Source: Hyphomicrobiales bacterium (GTDB taxonomy: Bacteria > Pseudomonadota > Alphaproteobacteria > Rhizobiales > Devosiaceae). From it: a DNA stretch of 5,775 nucleotides. Position 1 is the stretch's first letter. Each line of letters opens with the position of its first letter. Below are positions 1 through 5,688 of this stretch, one piece after another. The stretch lies in contig WFPQ01000303.1 of the NCBI GenBank assembly GCA_015487515.1, positions 1-5,775 of the forward strand, in the 5' to 3' direction. Under the pieces are notes generated by a model. It was not told the DNA's origin. It made no database searches and was given only the letters and a program-made list of their open reading frames with translations. Position numbers and translations under genes: made by a program.

Positions 1-2
1 AG

Positions 3-320
3 GTCCGGGGCACCCCCCCCGACCTGACACCCGTTTTCGGACGATCGGGAATAAGGTTCTGCTGGATCAGTGGCGACCTGGTGGGCATAAAGATTGCCCT
101 GCTGCGCCGCGAAATCAATGCAATGACCGCCCTTGCCATGATCGGGAGAAGTCTTGGCATGGCTTTTGATTCCCATGTGCACATGGTATTTGACAGGACC
201 GACATGAAACCCGGCCTCATGGCGCTGCTTGAAGCCCTGCCTCGGTTCAACCGCTGGAAGAAACCCTCCGGACCAAGACGAAAATCTTCCACCAGTTCCA
301 TTTTGCCCGGCACCAGGTAG
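3..320 (+). CDS. 3' end of an unrecognised protein (partial, cut by the left window edge)
   Basis: The frame is open from base 3 to the TAG at 318-320, about 105 residues, with no stop before it. Codon choice (many GCC, CTG, GGC, ATC and GAC) resembles the neighbouring genes, and no reverse-strand frame competes here, so it looks coding. A GTG at 81 could be an internal start, but nothing upstream of it looks like a strong ribosome binding site, and the open frame to the edge favours a longer gene. Visible features are a stretch reading WISGDLVG, a segment HVHMVFDRTDM, a likely helix GLMALLEALPRF, and a basic, serine-rich tail. I do not recognise the family. The His-rich segment before a closing helix, next to a polysaccharide flippase, is loosely like the end of a polysaccharide deacetylase-type enzyme, but that is a guess. 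The next gene starts 113-149 bases downstream on the same strand. Confidence 0.5.
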   Translation, partial: VRGTPPDLTPVFGRSGIRFCWISGDLVGIKIALLRREINAMTALAMIGRSLGMAFDSHVHMVFDRTDMKPGLMALLEALPRFNRWKKPSGPRRKSSTSSILPGTR

Positions 321-469
321 CAGATTTCCCAAAATCCGGGAACCGGCAAAAACCGGCAGGGGATTTAACGGCAAGGCAAAAACAGCAAAGAAAAAACAAG
401 TAGATACCCCAATACTCCCCTTCCAGGAACCACTTGATTCAAGGAAACAACATCGCGAAAACCCCCGGA

Positions 470-1783
470 ATGAAAAACTCAAACCCCCTGCCGGGATACC
501 TGCGCCGGTTCGTCTCCATATTCGCCGGCCGGATGCTGGGCGCCCTGCTGGTTTTTGCAATCAATCTCCTCATAGCCCGCAACATGGGCCCAAAAGCCCT
601 TGGCACCTACGCGATTTTTGTCGCCCTTGTCGCCATTCTGACCATCTGCCTTTCCCTCGGTTTCAATTCCATAGCATCGGTTTTTGCCGCCGAATACAAG
701 AGCCGCAACCATGAAGGTTTTCTGAAAGGATATATCCGGACGGCCCTTGAATATATTTTCATGACCGCCGGCCTGCTGCTCGTTATCCTGCTGGTTTCCT
801 GGGGTTTTTCTCCCCGGTTCCTGCCCCGGGCCGAACCGCTCTTTGGCATCCTGGTCATCATCACCGCCCTTGGTACGGCCATCCTCAACCGCAACAGCAC
901 CATCAATGTGGGGCTGGGCCGCCAGGTGGCCGGATTATTGCCCGAAACCCTTTTCCGCCCCCTTCTGATCTCCCTGGCCCTGTTGCTGCTCATTGACGGC
1001 CTGCCCAACATCTACTGGGTCATGGCCCTCAGCGCCATTGCCACCTGGGCCTGTGTGCTTTTCGTGTTCTTTTACTCCTGGCAACATTTCAGGGCCTTCA
1101 GCCATGTCGAGGCAAGATACGAAAAGAAACGCTGGAAGAACGCCGCCTGGCCATGGCTTGCCACCTCCCTGCTCTGGGACTACATGATCGACCTGATACT
1201 GATACTGACCAGCATTCTTGCCGGTGCAATAGAAATTGCCATCCTTCATGTGAGCTTTCGCTACCGGGTTCTGGCCGGATTCGGCATGCGCACCATATAC
1301 CTGCTGATGCTCCCGGAAATAGCCGCCAGCGGAGCCACTGGCGACAAGAAGCAGATGCTGAAAAAAATAGCCCGGGCCAACCACGCTTCCCTTGCCTATT
1401 CCCTGGCGGTATTTCTGGCCTTTGCAATTTTCGGGGAATGGTTGCTGGCCCTGTTTTCCAGCCAGTTCACAACCGGCCTGCCGGTTCTGCTGATAATTTC
1501 CCTTACCATGCTGATCCGGGCCGTTTTTGGCCCCGCTTCACTGGTGCTGGCCGTAAACAACCTGCACCTTGCTACCGCCGCCATCAGCCTGTTCGGGCTC
1601 CTGCTGGCAACGATGATCATCATTCTGTTCCATGGACAATTCGGCCTGCTTGCAGTGGCAACGGCCTATTCCCTCTCCAATTTTATGGTCTCCCTGCTGC
1701 TCTGGATATACGCCAGGAACAAGACCGGGATAAATTGCTCCATATTCCCGCTTGCCGGCAAACCAGAAAAAGCAGGCCGGTGA
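470..1783 (+). CDS. Wzx-like oligosaccharide flippase / polysaccharide biosynthesis membrane protein
   Basis: This is a 437-residue protein made almost entirely of hydrophobic helices; I count about 12, the usual number for Wzx/MATE-type flippases, which are typically 400-500 residues. The N-terminal part (about residues 11-60) holds the family signature: a first helix preceded by a basic patch, then INLLIARNMGPKALGTYAIF, close to the usual 'LARxLGPexyGxya' pattern. Positively charged loops (near EAEYKSRN and YEKKRWKN) fit inner-membrane topology. Such proteins move undecaprenyl-linked glycans from the cytoplasmic to the periplasmic leaflet; the substrate cannot be read from the sequence. The ATG at 470 puts a short polar leader before helix 1 but has no well-spaced ribosome site. 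A TTG at 434, with AGGA at 425-428, would add 12 residues and is a real alternative. The gene is convergent with merR, with only 22 bases between the stops. Family confident, specific role inferred. Confidence 0.85.
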   Translation: MKNSNPLPGYLRRFVSIFAGRMLGALLVFAINLLIARNMGPKALGTYAIFVALVAILTICLSLGFNSIASVFAAEYKSRNHEGFLKGYIRTALEYIFMTAGLLLVILLVSWGFSPRFLPRAEPLFGILVIITALGTAILNRNSTINVGLGRQVAGLLPETLFRPLLISLALLLLIDGLPNIYWVMALSAIATWACVLFVFFYSWQHFRAFSHVEARYEKKRWKNAAWPWLATSLLWDYMIDLILILTSILAGAIEIAILHVSFRYRVLAGFGMRTIYLLMLPEIAASGATGDKKQMLKKIARANHASLAYSLAVFLAFAIFGEWLLALFSSQFTTGLPVLLIISLTMLIRAVFGPASLVLAVNNLHLATAAISLFGLLLATMIIILFHGQFGLLAVATAYSLSNFMVSLLLWIYARNKTGINCSIFPLAGKPEKAGR

Positions 1784-1805
1784 ACTCCATCCATAATTGC
1801 CGGAT

Positions 1806-2231
1806 TCATCCGGACACATCAGCGGGCTGCAATGCATCTATAACCGGACAGTCTGGAACCTTCCTGCCACTGCACCTTGAAACGGTTTCCGAAAGCACCC
1901 TTCTTATCCTGTCAAGGTCATTTATCCGCCTCTCCACTTCATCAAGGTGCCTTTGTGCCACCTCCCGAACCTGCTGACAGGTCTGCATGCCCCCATCGAC
2001 CAGCTTGAGCAATTCCCTGATCTCGGCCAGGGAAAAACCAAGGGACCGGGCCCGCATGACAAAGCCCAGGCGCTCCAGGTGATACGGTTCATAGGAACGG
2101 TAATTGTTTTGCCTCCGTGGAGGCTCCGGCAACACCCCGATTCTTTCATAATAGCGAATGGTCTCCAGATTGCAGCCGGTGGCCCGGGCCAGGTCTATGC
2201 GTCGCAATCCCCCCGTTGATTTTCCTGCCAT
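1806..2231 (-). CDS. merR: MerR-family metal-responsive transcriptional regulator, likely MerR
   Basis: This 141-residue protein has the MerR layout. A winged helix-turn-helix spans about residues 9-77 (RIDLARATGCNLETIRYYER, then GVLPEPPR, NNYRSY, and RARSLGFSLAEIRELL). A long dimerisation helix covers about 86-118, and a metal-binding tail ends in CPVIDAL. Cysteines 85, 120 and 128 match the three Hg(II) ligands of Tn501 MerR (82, 117, 126). The 85-120 interval is the same (35) and the last interval is one residue shorter; Cys20 is extra. The ATG at 2231 is preceded on its strand by GGGAGTGG, about 10 bases away. It is transcribed away from the transporter and merA, with the shared operator between them, the standard mer arrangement. 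Family knowledge says apo-MerR represses and Hg-MerR untwists the promoter to activate. Another soft metal (Cd, Pb, Zn) is possible from the tail alone, but merA next door favours mercury. Confidence 0.9.
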   Translation of the reverse strand: MAGKSTGGLRRIDLARATGCNLETIRYYERIGVLPEPPRRQNNYRSYEPYHLERLGFVMRARSLGFSLAEIRELLKLVDGGMQTCQQVREVAQRHLDEVERRINDLDRIRRVLSETVSRCSGRKVPDCPVIDALQPADVSG

Positions 2232-2273
2232 TTTAAGATTTCCACTCCCATGCCTGTCATTTTCATGTTTTTC

Positions 2274-2304
2274 TTGAGCCTGTACCGGCTACAGAGTGTA
2301 TCAC
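2274..2304 (+). promoter_or_regulatory. MerR-type promoter/operator for the transporter and merA genes
   Basis: A -35 box TTGAGC (2274-2279) and a -10 box TATCAC (2299-2304) are separated by exactly 19 bases, the abnormally long spacer typical of MerR-activated promoters. Directly after the -35 lies a perfect dyad, CTGTA-CCGGC-TACAG (2280-2294), the same position as the MerR site in classical mer promoters. The flank CAGAGTGTAT also resembles zinc/lead/cadmium operators of this regulator family. MerR bound here would hold polymerase inactive until metal-driven DNA untwisting realigns the boxes. Transcription would start near 2311, giving a leader of about 90 bases before the ATG at 2401. Confidence 0.8.
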
Positions 2305-2323
2305 CATGGCCGGTAAATTCCAA
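2295..2323 (-). promoter_or_regulatory. Candidate merR promoter overlapping the operator
   Basis: On the minus strand, TTGGAA (2323-2318) and TACACT (2300-2295) are separated by 17 bases. The -10 is preceded by TGA, an extended -10 pattern. Each box matches consensus at four of six positions. Transcription would begin near 2288, in the centre of the CTGTA/TACAG dyad, so bound MerR would block its own gene. This agrees with known mer autoregulation, but the boxes are weak and the call is inferred from position. Confidence 0.4.
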
Positions 2324-2400
2324 CAATGCTCCCCAACAGGGACAAAACGAAACAGGCACGGACAGACTTCCCCCCAATCAACAGCAAGGAATCTGCAACA

Positions 2401-2802
2401 ATGAATAAAGACGGAACGGAAAAATCAAGAAAACCGGATGACAAGCTGCTCAGGGCCGGGTTGATAGGCTCGTTCATTGCCGCCATTTGCTGTTTTACGC
2501 CAATTCTGGTGATCGCCTTTGTCGGGGCCGGCCTTGGCGGACTGGTGGGTGGACTGGATTATTTTCTGTTTCCCATGCTGTTTGGCTCACTTGGGCTGGT
2601 GGCCCAGGCCCTCTATCTGAATTTTGGCCAGCCGGGTCCTTCGCCAAAATGGATCATCATTGCCCTTGTTCTGGCTTTTTCCGCCCTGCTGTTCCTGTTG
2701 CAGTTCCGCCTTGCCCTAACAGTTTCCATGATCGCTGCGCTTTTGGTGGCAGCCTACTGGCTTTATCTGCGTTCAAGGTTCAAACAGGCCCAGGCCGGCT
2801 GA
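2401..2802 (+). CDS. merF: MerF-like mercuric ion transport membrane protein, four predicted helices
   Basis: This 133-residue inner-membrane protein is predicted to carry Hg(II) into the cytoplasm for MerA. Residues 16-75 match the MerF pattern: LLRAGLIGSF, then the vicinal pair Cys30-Cys31 in AICCFTPILVI within helix 1, a glycine-rich turn, and LDYFLFPML opening helix 2. Known MerF is about 80 residues with two helices and a second Cys pair near its C-terminus. Here two more hydrophobic helices follow (about 84-102 and 104-123), then a basic end, and no other cysteine exists in the protein. The overall plan of four helices with one Cys pair in helix 1 resembles MerC, although the sequence looks like MerF. 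The ATG at 2401 is chosen because AAGGA lies 10 bases upstream (2386-2390); an in-frame ATG at 2326 has no ribosome site. It is the first gene after the MerR operator, 32 bases before merA, probably one transcript. Mer transporter confident, subfamily less so. Confidence 0.8.
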   Translation: MNKDGTEKSRKPDDKLLRAGLIGSFIAAICCFTPILVIAFVGAGLGGLVGGLDYFLFPMLFGSLGLVAQALYLNFGQPGPSPKWIIIALVLAFSALLFLLQFRLALTVSMIAALLVAAYWLYLRSRFKQAQAG

Positions 2803-2834
2803 TCAGCAATACCATTCAAAGAAAGGCATGAATT

Positions 2835-4256
2835 ATGTCCGACAGCAATAATTTCGACCTGGTGGTGATCGGGGCCGGATCGGCCGGATTTTCCGCCGCC
2901 ATCACCGCCGCCGATGCTCAAAAAAAAGTGGCCCTGATTGGCCACGGCACCATTGGCGGCACCTGTGTCAATGTGGGATGCGTCCCATCCAAAACCATGA
3001 TCAGGGCGGCCGAAGCGATACATGGAGCCGAAACGGCCCGGCGATTCCCCGGCCTGTTTGCCAGGGGAGGGGTTGAGAATTTTCAAAGGCTGGCAGAGGC
3101 AAAGGATCAGCTCGTGGCAGGGCTGCGCCAGAAAAAATACCTCGATATTCTTCCCCGGTACCCCAACATAACCTATGTCGAAGAAGGCCCGGCAACACTG
3201 ATTGAAGGAGGAACAAGGGTCAACGGCAAGACCTTCATGGCCAAAAAAACCATAATAGCCACCGGATCAAGGCCGATGATACCACCGATCCCGGGCATTG
3301 AAGACATCAAGGCACTTGACAGCACCTCCCTGCTGGCCCTTGAGGAACTGCCCGAAAGCCTCCTGTTTGTCGGCGGCGGCTACATAGGAGCGGAACTGGC
3401 CCAGACCATGGCCCGTTTCGGGGTCCGGGTCACCATGGTCTTTCGGTCCTCCCTGCTGCCCGGAATCGAACCGGAAATTTCCCGCAACCTTGCACAATCC
3501 TTCGAAAATGAAGGTATAAAAATCGTCAACCGGGTAAGCTACAGATCCGTTGCAGGAACAAGGGACGGAATAAGCCTTGCCATCGAACGATTTGGCAAAC
3601 CCCTGCAACTGGAGGCCCAGCACCTGGTGCTTACCGCCGGCAGGCTGGCCAACAGTAATGATATGGGCCTTGAGGAGGCCGGGGTTGAAACCGATGAAAA
3701 GGGCTCGATCATCGTCAACTCCAGCATGCAGACCTCCAACGAAAACATCTATGCAGCCGGAGACGTGACCGACCGAGACCAGTTTGTCTACATGGCGGCC
3801 TACGGGGCCAAGCTGGCGGCAAGAAATGCCATGCTCAAAGGGGATGATCCCGCCAGGCAGGCCTATGACAACTCCACCATGCCCTGGGTGGTATTTACCG
3901 ATCCGCAGGTGGCCGGGGTCGGCCTGAGCGAGGAACAGGCAAGAAGCCGGGGCCATGAAGTGAAAACCTCCATCCTTCCCATGGACCAGGTACCCCGGGC
4001 CCTGGCCGCACGCAATACCAACGGCCTGATAAAACTGGTCGCGGACAAGAAGACCGACCGTCTGCTTGGCGGACAGATCAATGCTCCCGAGGGGGCCGAT
4101 GCCATCCAGACCCTGGCCATGGCACTGAAATTTTCCATGACCGCCAGGGAACTCGGAGAAACCATATTCCCCTACCTCACAAATGTGGAAGGACTTAAAC
4201 TGGCCGCCCAGACCTTTGACATGGATGTCTCAAAACTGTCCTGCTGCGCCGGGTGA
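2835..4256 (+). CDS. merA: Mercuric reductase MerA, core form without the N-terminal HMA domain
   Basis: This 473-residue cytoplasmic FAD enzyme reduces Hg(II) to volatile Hg(0) with NADPH. The FAD fold starts at once (VVIGAGSAG, GxGxxG at 13-18). The redox-active pair is Cys44 and Cys49 in GGTCVNVGCVPSK. The NADPH-binding motif is GGGYIGAE (about 180-187), the second FAD motif is AAGDVTDRDQFVYMAA, and the dimerisation domain contains TDPQVAGVGLSEEQA and FPYLTNVEGLKLAAQTF. The C-terminal Cys470-Cys471 in LSCCAG is the hallmark that separates MerA from lipoamide and glutathione reductases: it hands Hg(II) to the active site of the partner subunit. Many MerA proteins carry a 70-residue NmerA domain first; this one does not, and the ATG at 2835 (AAAGG at 2822-2826) leaves no room for it. 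The gene follows the transporter by 32 bases and is the last mer gene before the intergenic repeats. Confidence 0.97.
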   Translation: MSDSNNFDLVVIGAGSAGFSAAITAADAQKKVALIGHGTIGGTCVNVGCVPSKTMIRAAEAIHGAETARRFPGLFARGGVENFQRLAEAKDQLVAGLRQKKYLDILPRYPNITYVEEGPATLIEGGTRVNGKTFMAKKTIIATGSRPMIPPIPGIEDIKALDSTSLLALEELPESLLFVGGGYIGAELAQTMARFGVRVTMVFRSSLLPGIEPEISRNLAQSFENEGIKIVNRVSYRSVAGTRDGISLAIERFGKPLQLEAQHLVLTAGRLANSNDMGLEEAGVETDEKGSIIVNSSMQTSNENIYAAGDVTDRDQFVYMAAYGAKLAARNAMLKGDDPARQAYDNSTMPWVVFTDPQVAGVGLSEEQARSRGHEVKTSILPMDQVPRALAARNTNGLIKLVADKKTDRLLGGQINAPEGADAIQTLAMALKFSMTARELGETIFPYLTNVEGLKLAAQTFDMDVSKLSCCAG

Positions 4257-4290
4257 CCTCCCCAGTCAGGATATGGGAGCAGGAACCAAA

Positions 4291-4329
4291 ACCGGCCAAA
4301 GCCGGCAGTTGCCGGCAGATATGCCGGCA
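4291..4329. repeat. Cluster of CCGGC inverted repeats downstream of merA
   Basis: Two hairpins lie side by side. One is CCGGC-CAAA-GCCGG (4292-4305). The other is TGCCGGCA-GATA-TGCCGGCA (4310-4329), a perfect 8-bp stem with a 4-base loop whose arms are each palindromes. The site is 35-75 bases after the merA stop, where a transcript end or mRNA-stabilising structure would be expected. No T-run follows, so it is not a canonical intrinsic terminator. A REP-like repeat is another possibility. Confidence 0.5.
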
Positions 4330-4451
4330 CGCTCATCATCCGAACCGCCGGCCTCTCCCTGAACCGGGCCCTTAAACCGAACAAGACCTGCCCGTTGCGA
4401 TTTTTGAAATGACCTTATCGAGAGATAGCTGACGGTTTATTCCGGGCACAT

Positions 4452-4508
4452 GGTTTACACGAACCGCATTTTGGGAGTTCCCGAGATGCCCTGGAAAGAG
4501 TGTAAACC
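4452..4508. repeat. Inverted repeat enclosing the transposase ribosome site and start codon
   Basis: GGTTTACAC (4452-4460) and its exact reverse complement GTGTAAACC (4500-4508) flank the GGGAG site (4473-4477) and the ATG at 4486. A transcript reading in from outside could fold to enclose the start, a control known for some other insertion sequences. Alternatively these are transposase-binding repeats near the left end. The 39-base loop makes the hairpin modest. Confidence 0.45.
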
Positions 4509-5688
4509 GATGGACGAACGTCTGCGATTCATTGCCCGCCTGCTTGAGGGGGAACGGATGGCGCCGCTTTGCCGCGAGTTCGGCATTTCCCGCGTCACCG
4601 GCTACAAGATATTCAACCGCTACAAGGAGTGCGGTCTGGACGGTCTCGCTGACCGCTCCAGGCGGCCCTATCGCCAGGCCAACAAGCTGCCTTTTCAGAT
4701 CGAGCGCAGCATACTGGGCCTCAAGAAGGCCTATCCCGGCTGGGGCGCACCGAAGATCCGCGACAAGCTGATCCGCCAATATCCCATGCTCAGGCCGCCG
4801 GCGATCTCGACCATACATGCCGTGCTTGACCGCCACGGCCTCGTCAAGCGCAGAAAGCGACGCAGATACAAGGCCCAGGGCACGGCCCTGTCGACAGCCC
4901 TTTTGCCCAACCAGCTGTGGTGCGCCGATTACAAGGGGGAGTTCAAGCTGGGCAACAGGCGCTATTGCTACCCGCTCACCATCACCGATCAGGCTTCACG
5001 CTATCTGCTGGCCTGCGAAGGCCTTGCCAGCACCAGATCCGACTTCGCCTTTGCCGTCTTCGAGCGGGCTTTCAAGGAGTTCGGCCTGCCGCAGGCGATC
5101 AGAACCGACAATGGCACTCCCTTCGCCAGCCCCCAGGCCCTGTTCGGCCTGAGCAAACTGTCGGTGTGGTGGCTCAGGCTCGGCATCAGGATCGAGCGCA
5201 TCAAACCGGGATGCCCGCAACAGAACGGACGCCATGAACGCATGCACCTGACCTTGAAAAGGGAAGCGACAAAACCGCCGGCGTTCAACTTCCTGCAGCA
5301 GCAGCAGACCTTTGACCGCTTCATCGAGGTTTACAATAACCAAAGACCCCATCAGGGGCTCGGCGGCGCTTGTCCCGGCGATCTGTTTACACCCTCACCG
5401 CGAATCTACGAGCCGCCGCCCGAACCCGATTATCCCTTCCACGACCGGACCGTCCGGGTCACCCGTTGCGGCAGAATCTGTATCGGGAAACGCAAAATCA
5501 ACCTCAGCCAGGTGTTCGCAGGCCAGATCCTCGGCCTGAGGGAGGTCGACGACCAGATCTGGCTGGTCACTTTCCTAAACTATGATCGTAACCGCTCGAT
5601 TGCTACCGCCATTCAGGCGGCGTTTTCGAGTTTGGCGCCGGGTTTCCAGTTCCAGGGGAGCAGTTCGTCGATGCGGTTGATCTTGTGA
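4486..5688 (+). CDS. IS481-family DDE transposase, C-terminus disrupted and replaced by IS66 sequence
   Basis: The reading frame gives 400 residues, of which only about the first 367 belong to the transposase. Residues 1-60 form a helix-turn-helix DNA-binding part ([20 protein letters not shown]), followed by [22 protein letters not shown] and [13 protein letters not shown]. The integrase/RNase H-fold core carries the catalytic triad: Asp148 in WCADYKGEF, Asp208 in RTDNGTPF and Glu251 in [20 protein letters not shown] and the C-terminal beta segment ([21 protein letters not shown]) then follow. The protein cuts and joins the ends of its own element. ATG 4486 is chosen because GGGAG lies 8 bases upstream and MPWKE is the usual start in this family; an ATG at 4450 lacks a ribosome site. 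After codon GAT (5584-5586) the frame crosses into the IS66 end and adds 33 unrelated residues ending at 5688. The core is intact, but activity is doubtful because the element is split. Confidence 0.85.
   Translation: MPWKECKPMDERLRFIARLLEGERMAPLCREFGISRVTGYKIFNRYKECGLDGLADRSRRPYRQANKLPFQIERSILGLKKAYPGWGAPKIRDKLIRQYPMLRPPAISTIHAVLDRHGLVKRRKRRRYKAQGTALSTALLPNQLWCADYKGEFKLGNRRYCYPLTITDQASRYLLACEGLASTRSDFAFAVFERAFKEFGLPQAIRTDNGTPFASPQALFGLSKLSVWWLRLGIRIERIKPGCPQQNGRHERMHLTLKREATKPPAFNFLQQQQTFDRFIEVYNNQRPHQGLGGACPGDLFTPSPRIYEPPPEPDYPFHDRTVRVTRCGRICIGKRKINLSQVFAGQILGLREVDDQIWLVTFLNYDRNRSIATAIQAAFSSLAPGFQFQGSSSSMRLIL
5580..5587. repeat. Presumed target site of the IS66-family element (one copy of an 8-bp duplication)
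   Basis: CTATGATC directly abuts the GTAA start of the IS66-family end. It belongs to the IS481 transposase gene (codons for Asn-Tyr-Asp). IS66-family elements usually duplicate 8 bp of target; the second copy should lie beyond the right edge of the window and is not visible here. Confidence 0.5.

Larger units (their letters stand above)
4431..5587 (+). mobile_element. IS481-family insertion sequence, interrupted at its 3' part (left end approximate)
   Basis: The element is defined by its transposase and by the abrupt loss of transposase homology at 5587, where another IS begins. The left terminal repeat cannot be fixed because the matching right end lies outside the window, beyond the IS66 element. 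It should lie between the repeat cluster after merA (ending 4329) and the transposase ribosome site at 4473; I place it provisionally near 4431. No clear TGT-type terminus, common in this family, was found in that stretch. Confidence 0.6.

Noticed and set aside
321..433. A-rich leader before the flippase gene, considered for a promoter or small RNA
   Set aside because: TAGATA at 401-406 could pass as a -10 box, but no -35 lies at a suitable distance. The AAATCC/GGATTT pairing around the CCGGC units is short, and nothing else is supported.
1800..1813. Inverted repeat CCGGAT-TC-ATCCGG at the convergent flippase/merR junction, considered as a two-way terminator
   Set aside because: The stem is only 6 bp with a 2-base loop, overlaps the merR stop, and has no flanking T- or A-run.
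1153..1977. 274-residue open frame on the plus strand
   Set aside because: It overlaps the flippase gene in another frame and then runs antisense into merR; its composition (rich in Pro, Arg, His and Cys) looks like a shadow and shows no domain.
2326..2400. Upstream in-frame ATG that would add 25 residues to the MerF-like protein
   Set aside because: It has no ribosome site, the added residues are not MerF-like, and it falls about 15 bases from the predicted transcript start; ATG 2401 with AAGGA is better.
3267..3956. 229-residue open frame on the minus strand
   Set aside because: It lies fully antisense to merA, whose motifs run through the whole region; GC-rich coding DNA often leaves such frames open.
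4450..4485. Upstream ATG giving a 12-residue longer transposase
   Set aside because: It has no ribosome site and overlaps the inverted repeat; ATG 4486 has GGGAG 8 bases upstream and the family's usual MPWKE start.
4372..4836. 154-residue open frame on the minus strand
   Set aside because: It is antisense to the IS481 transposase start, with no ribosome site or recognisable motif.
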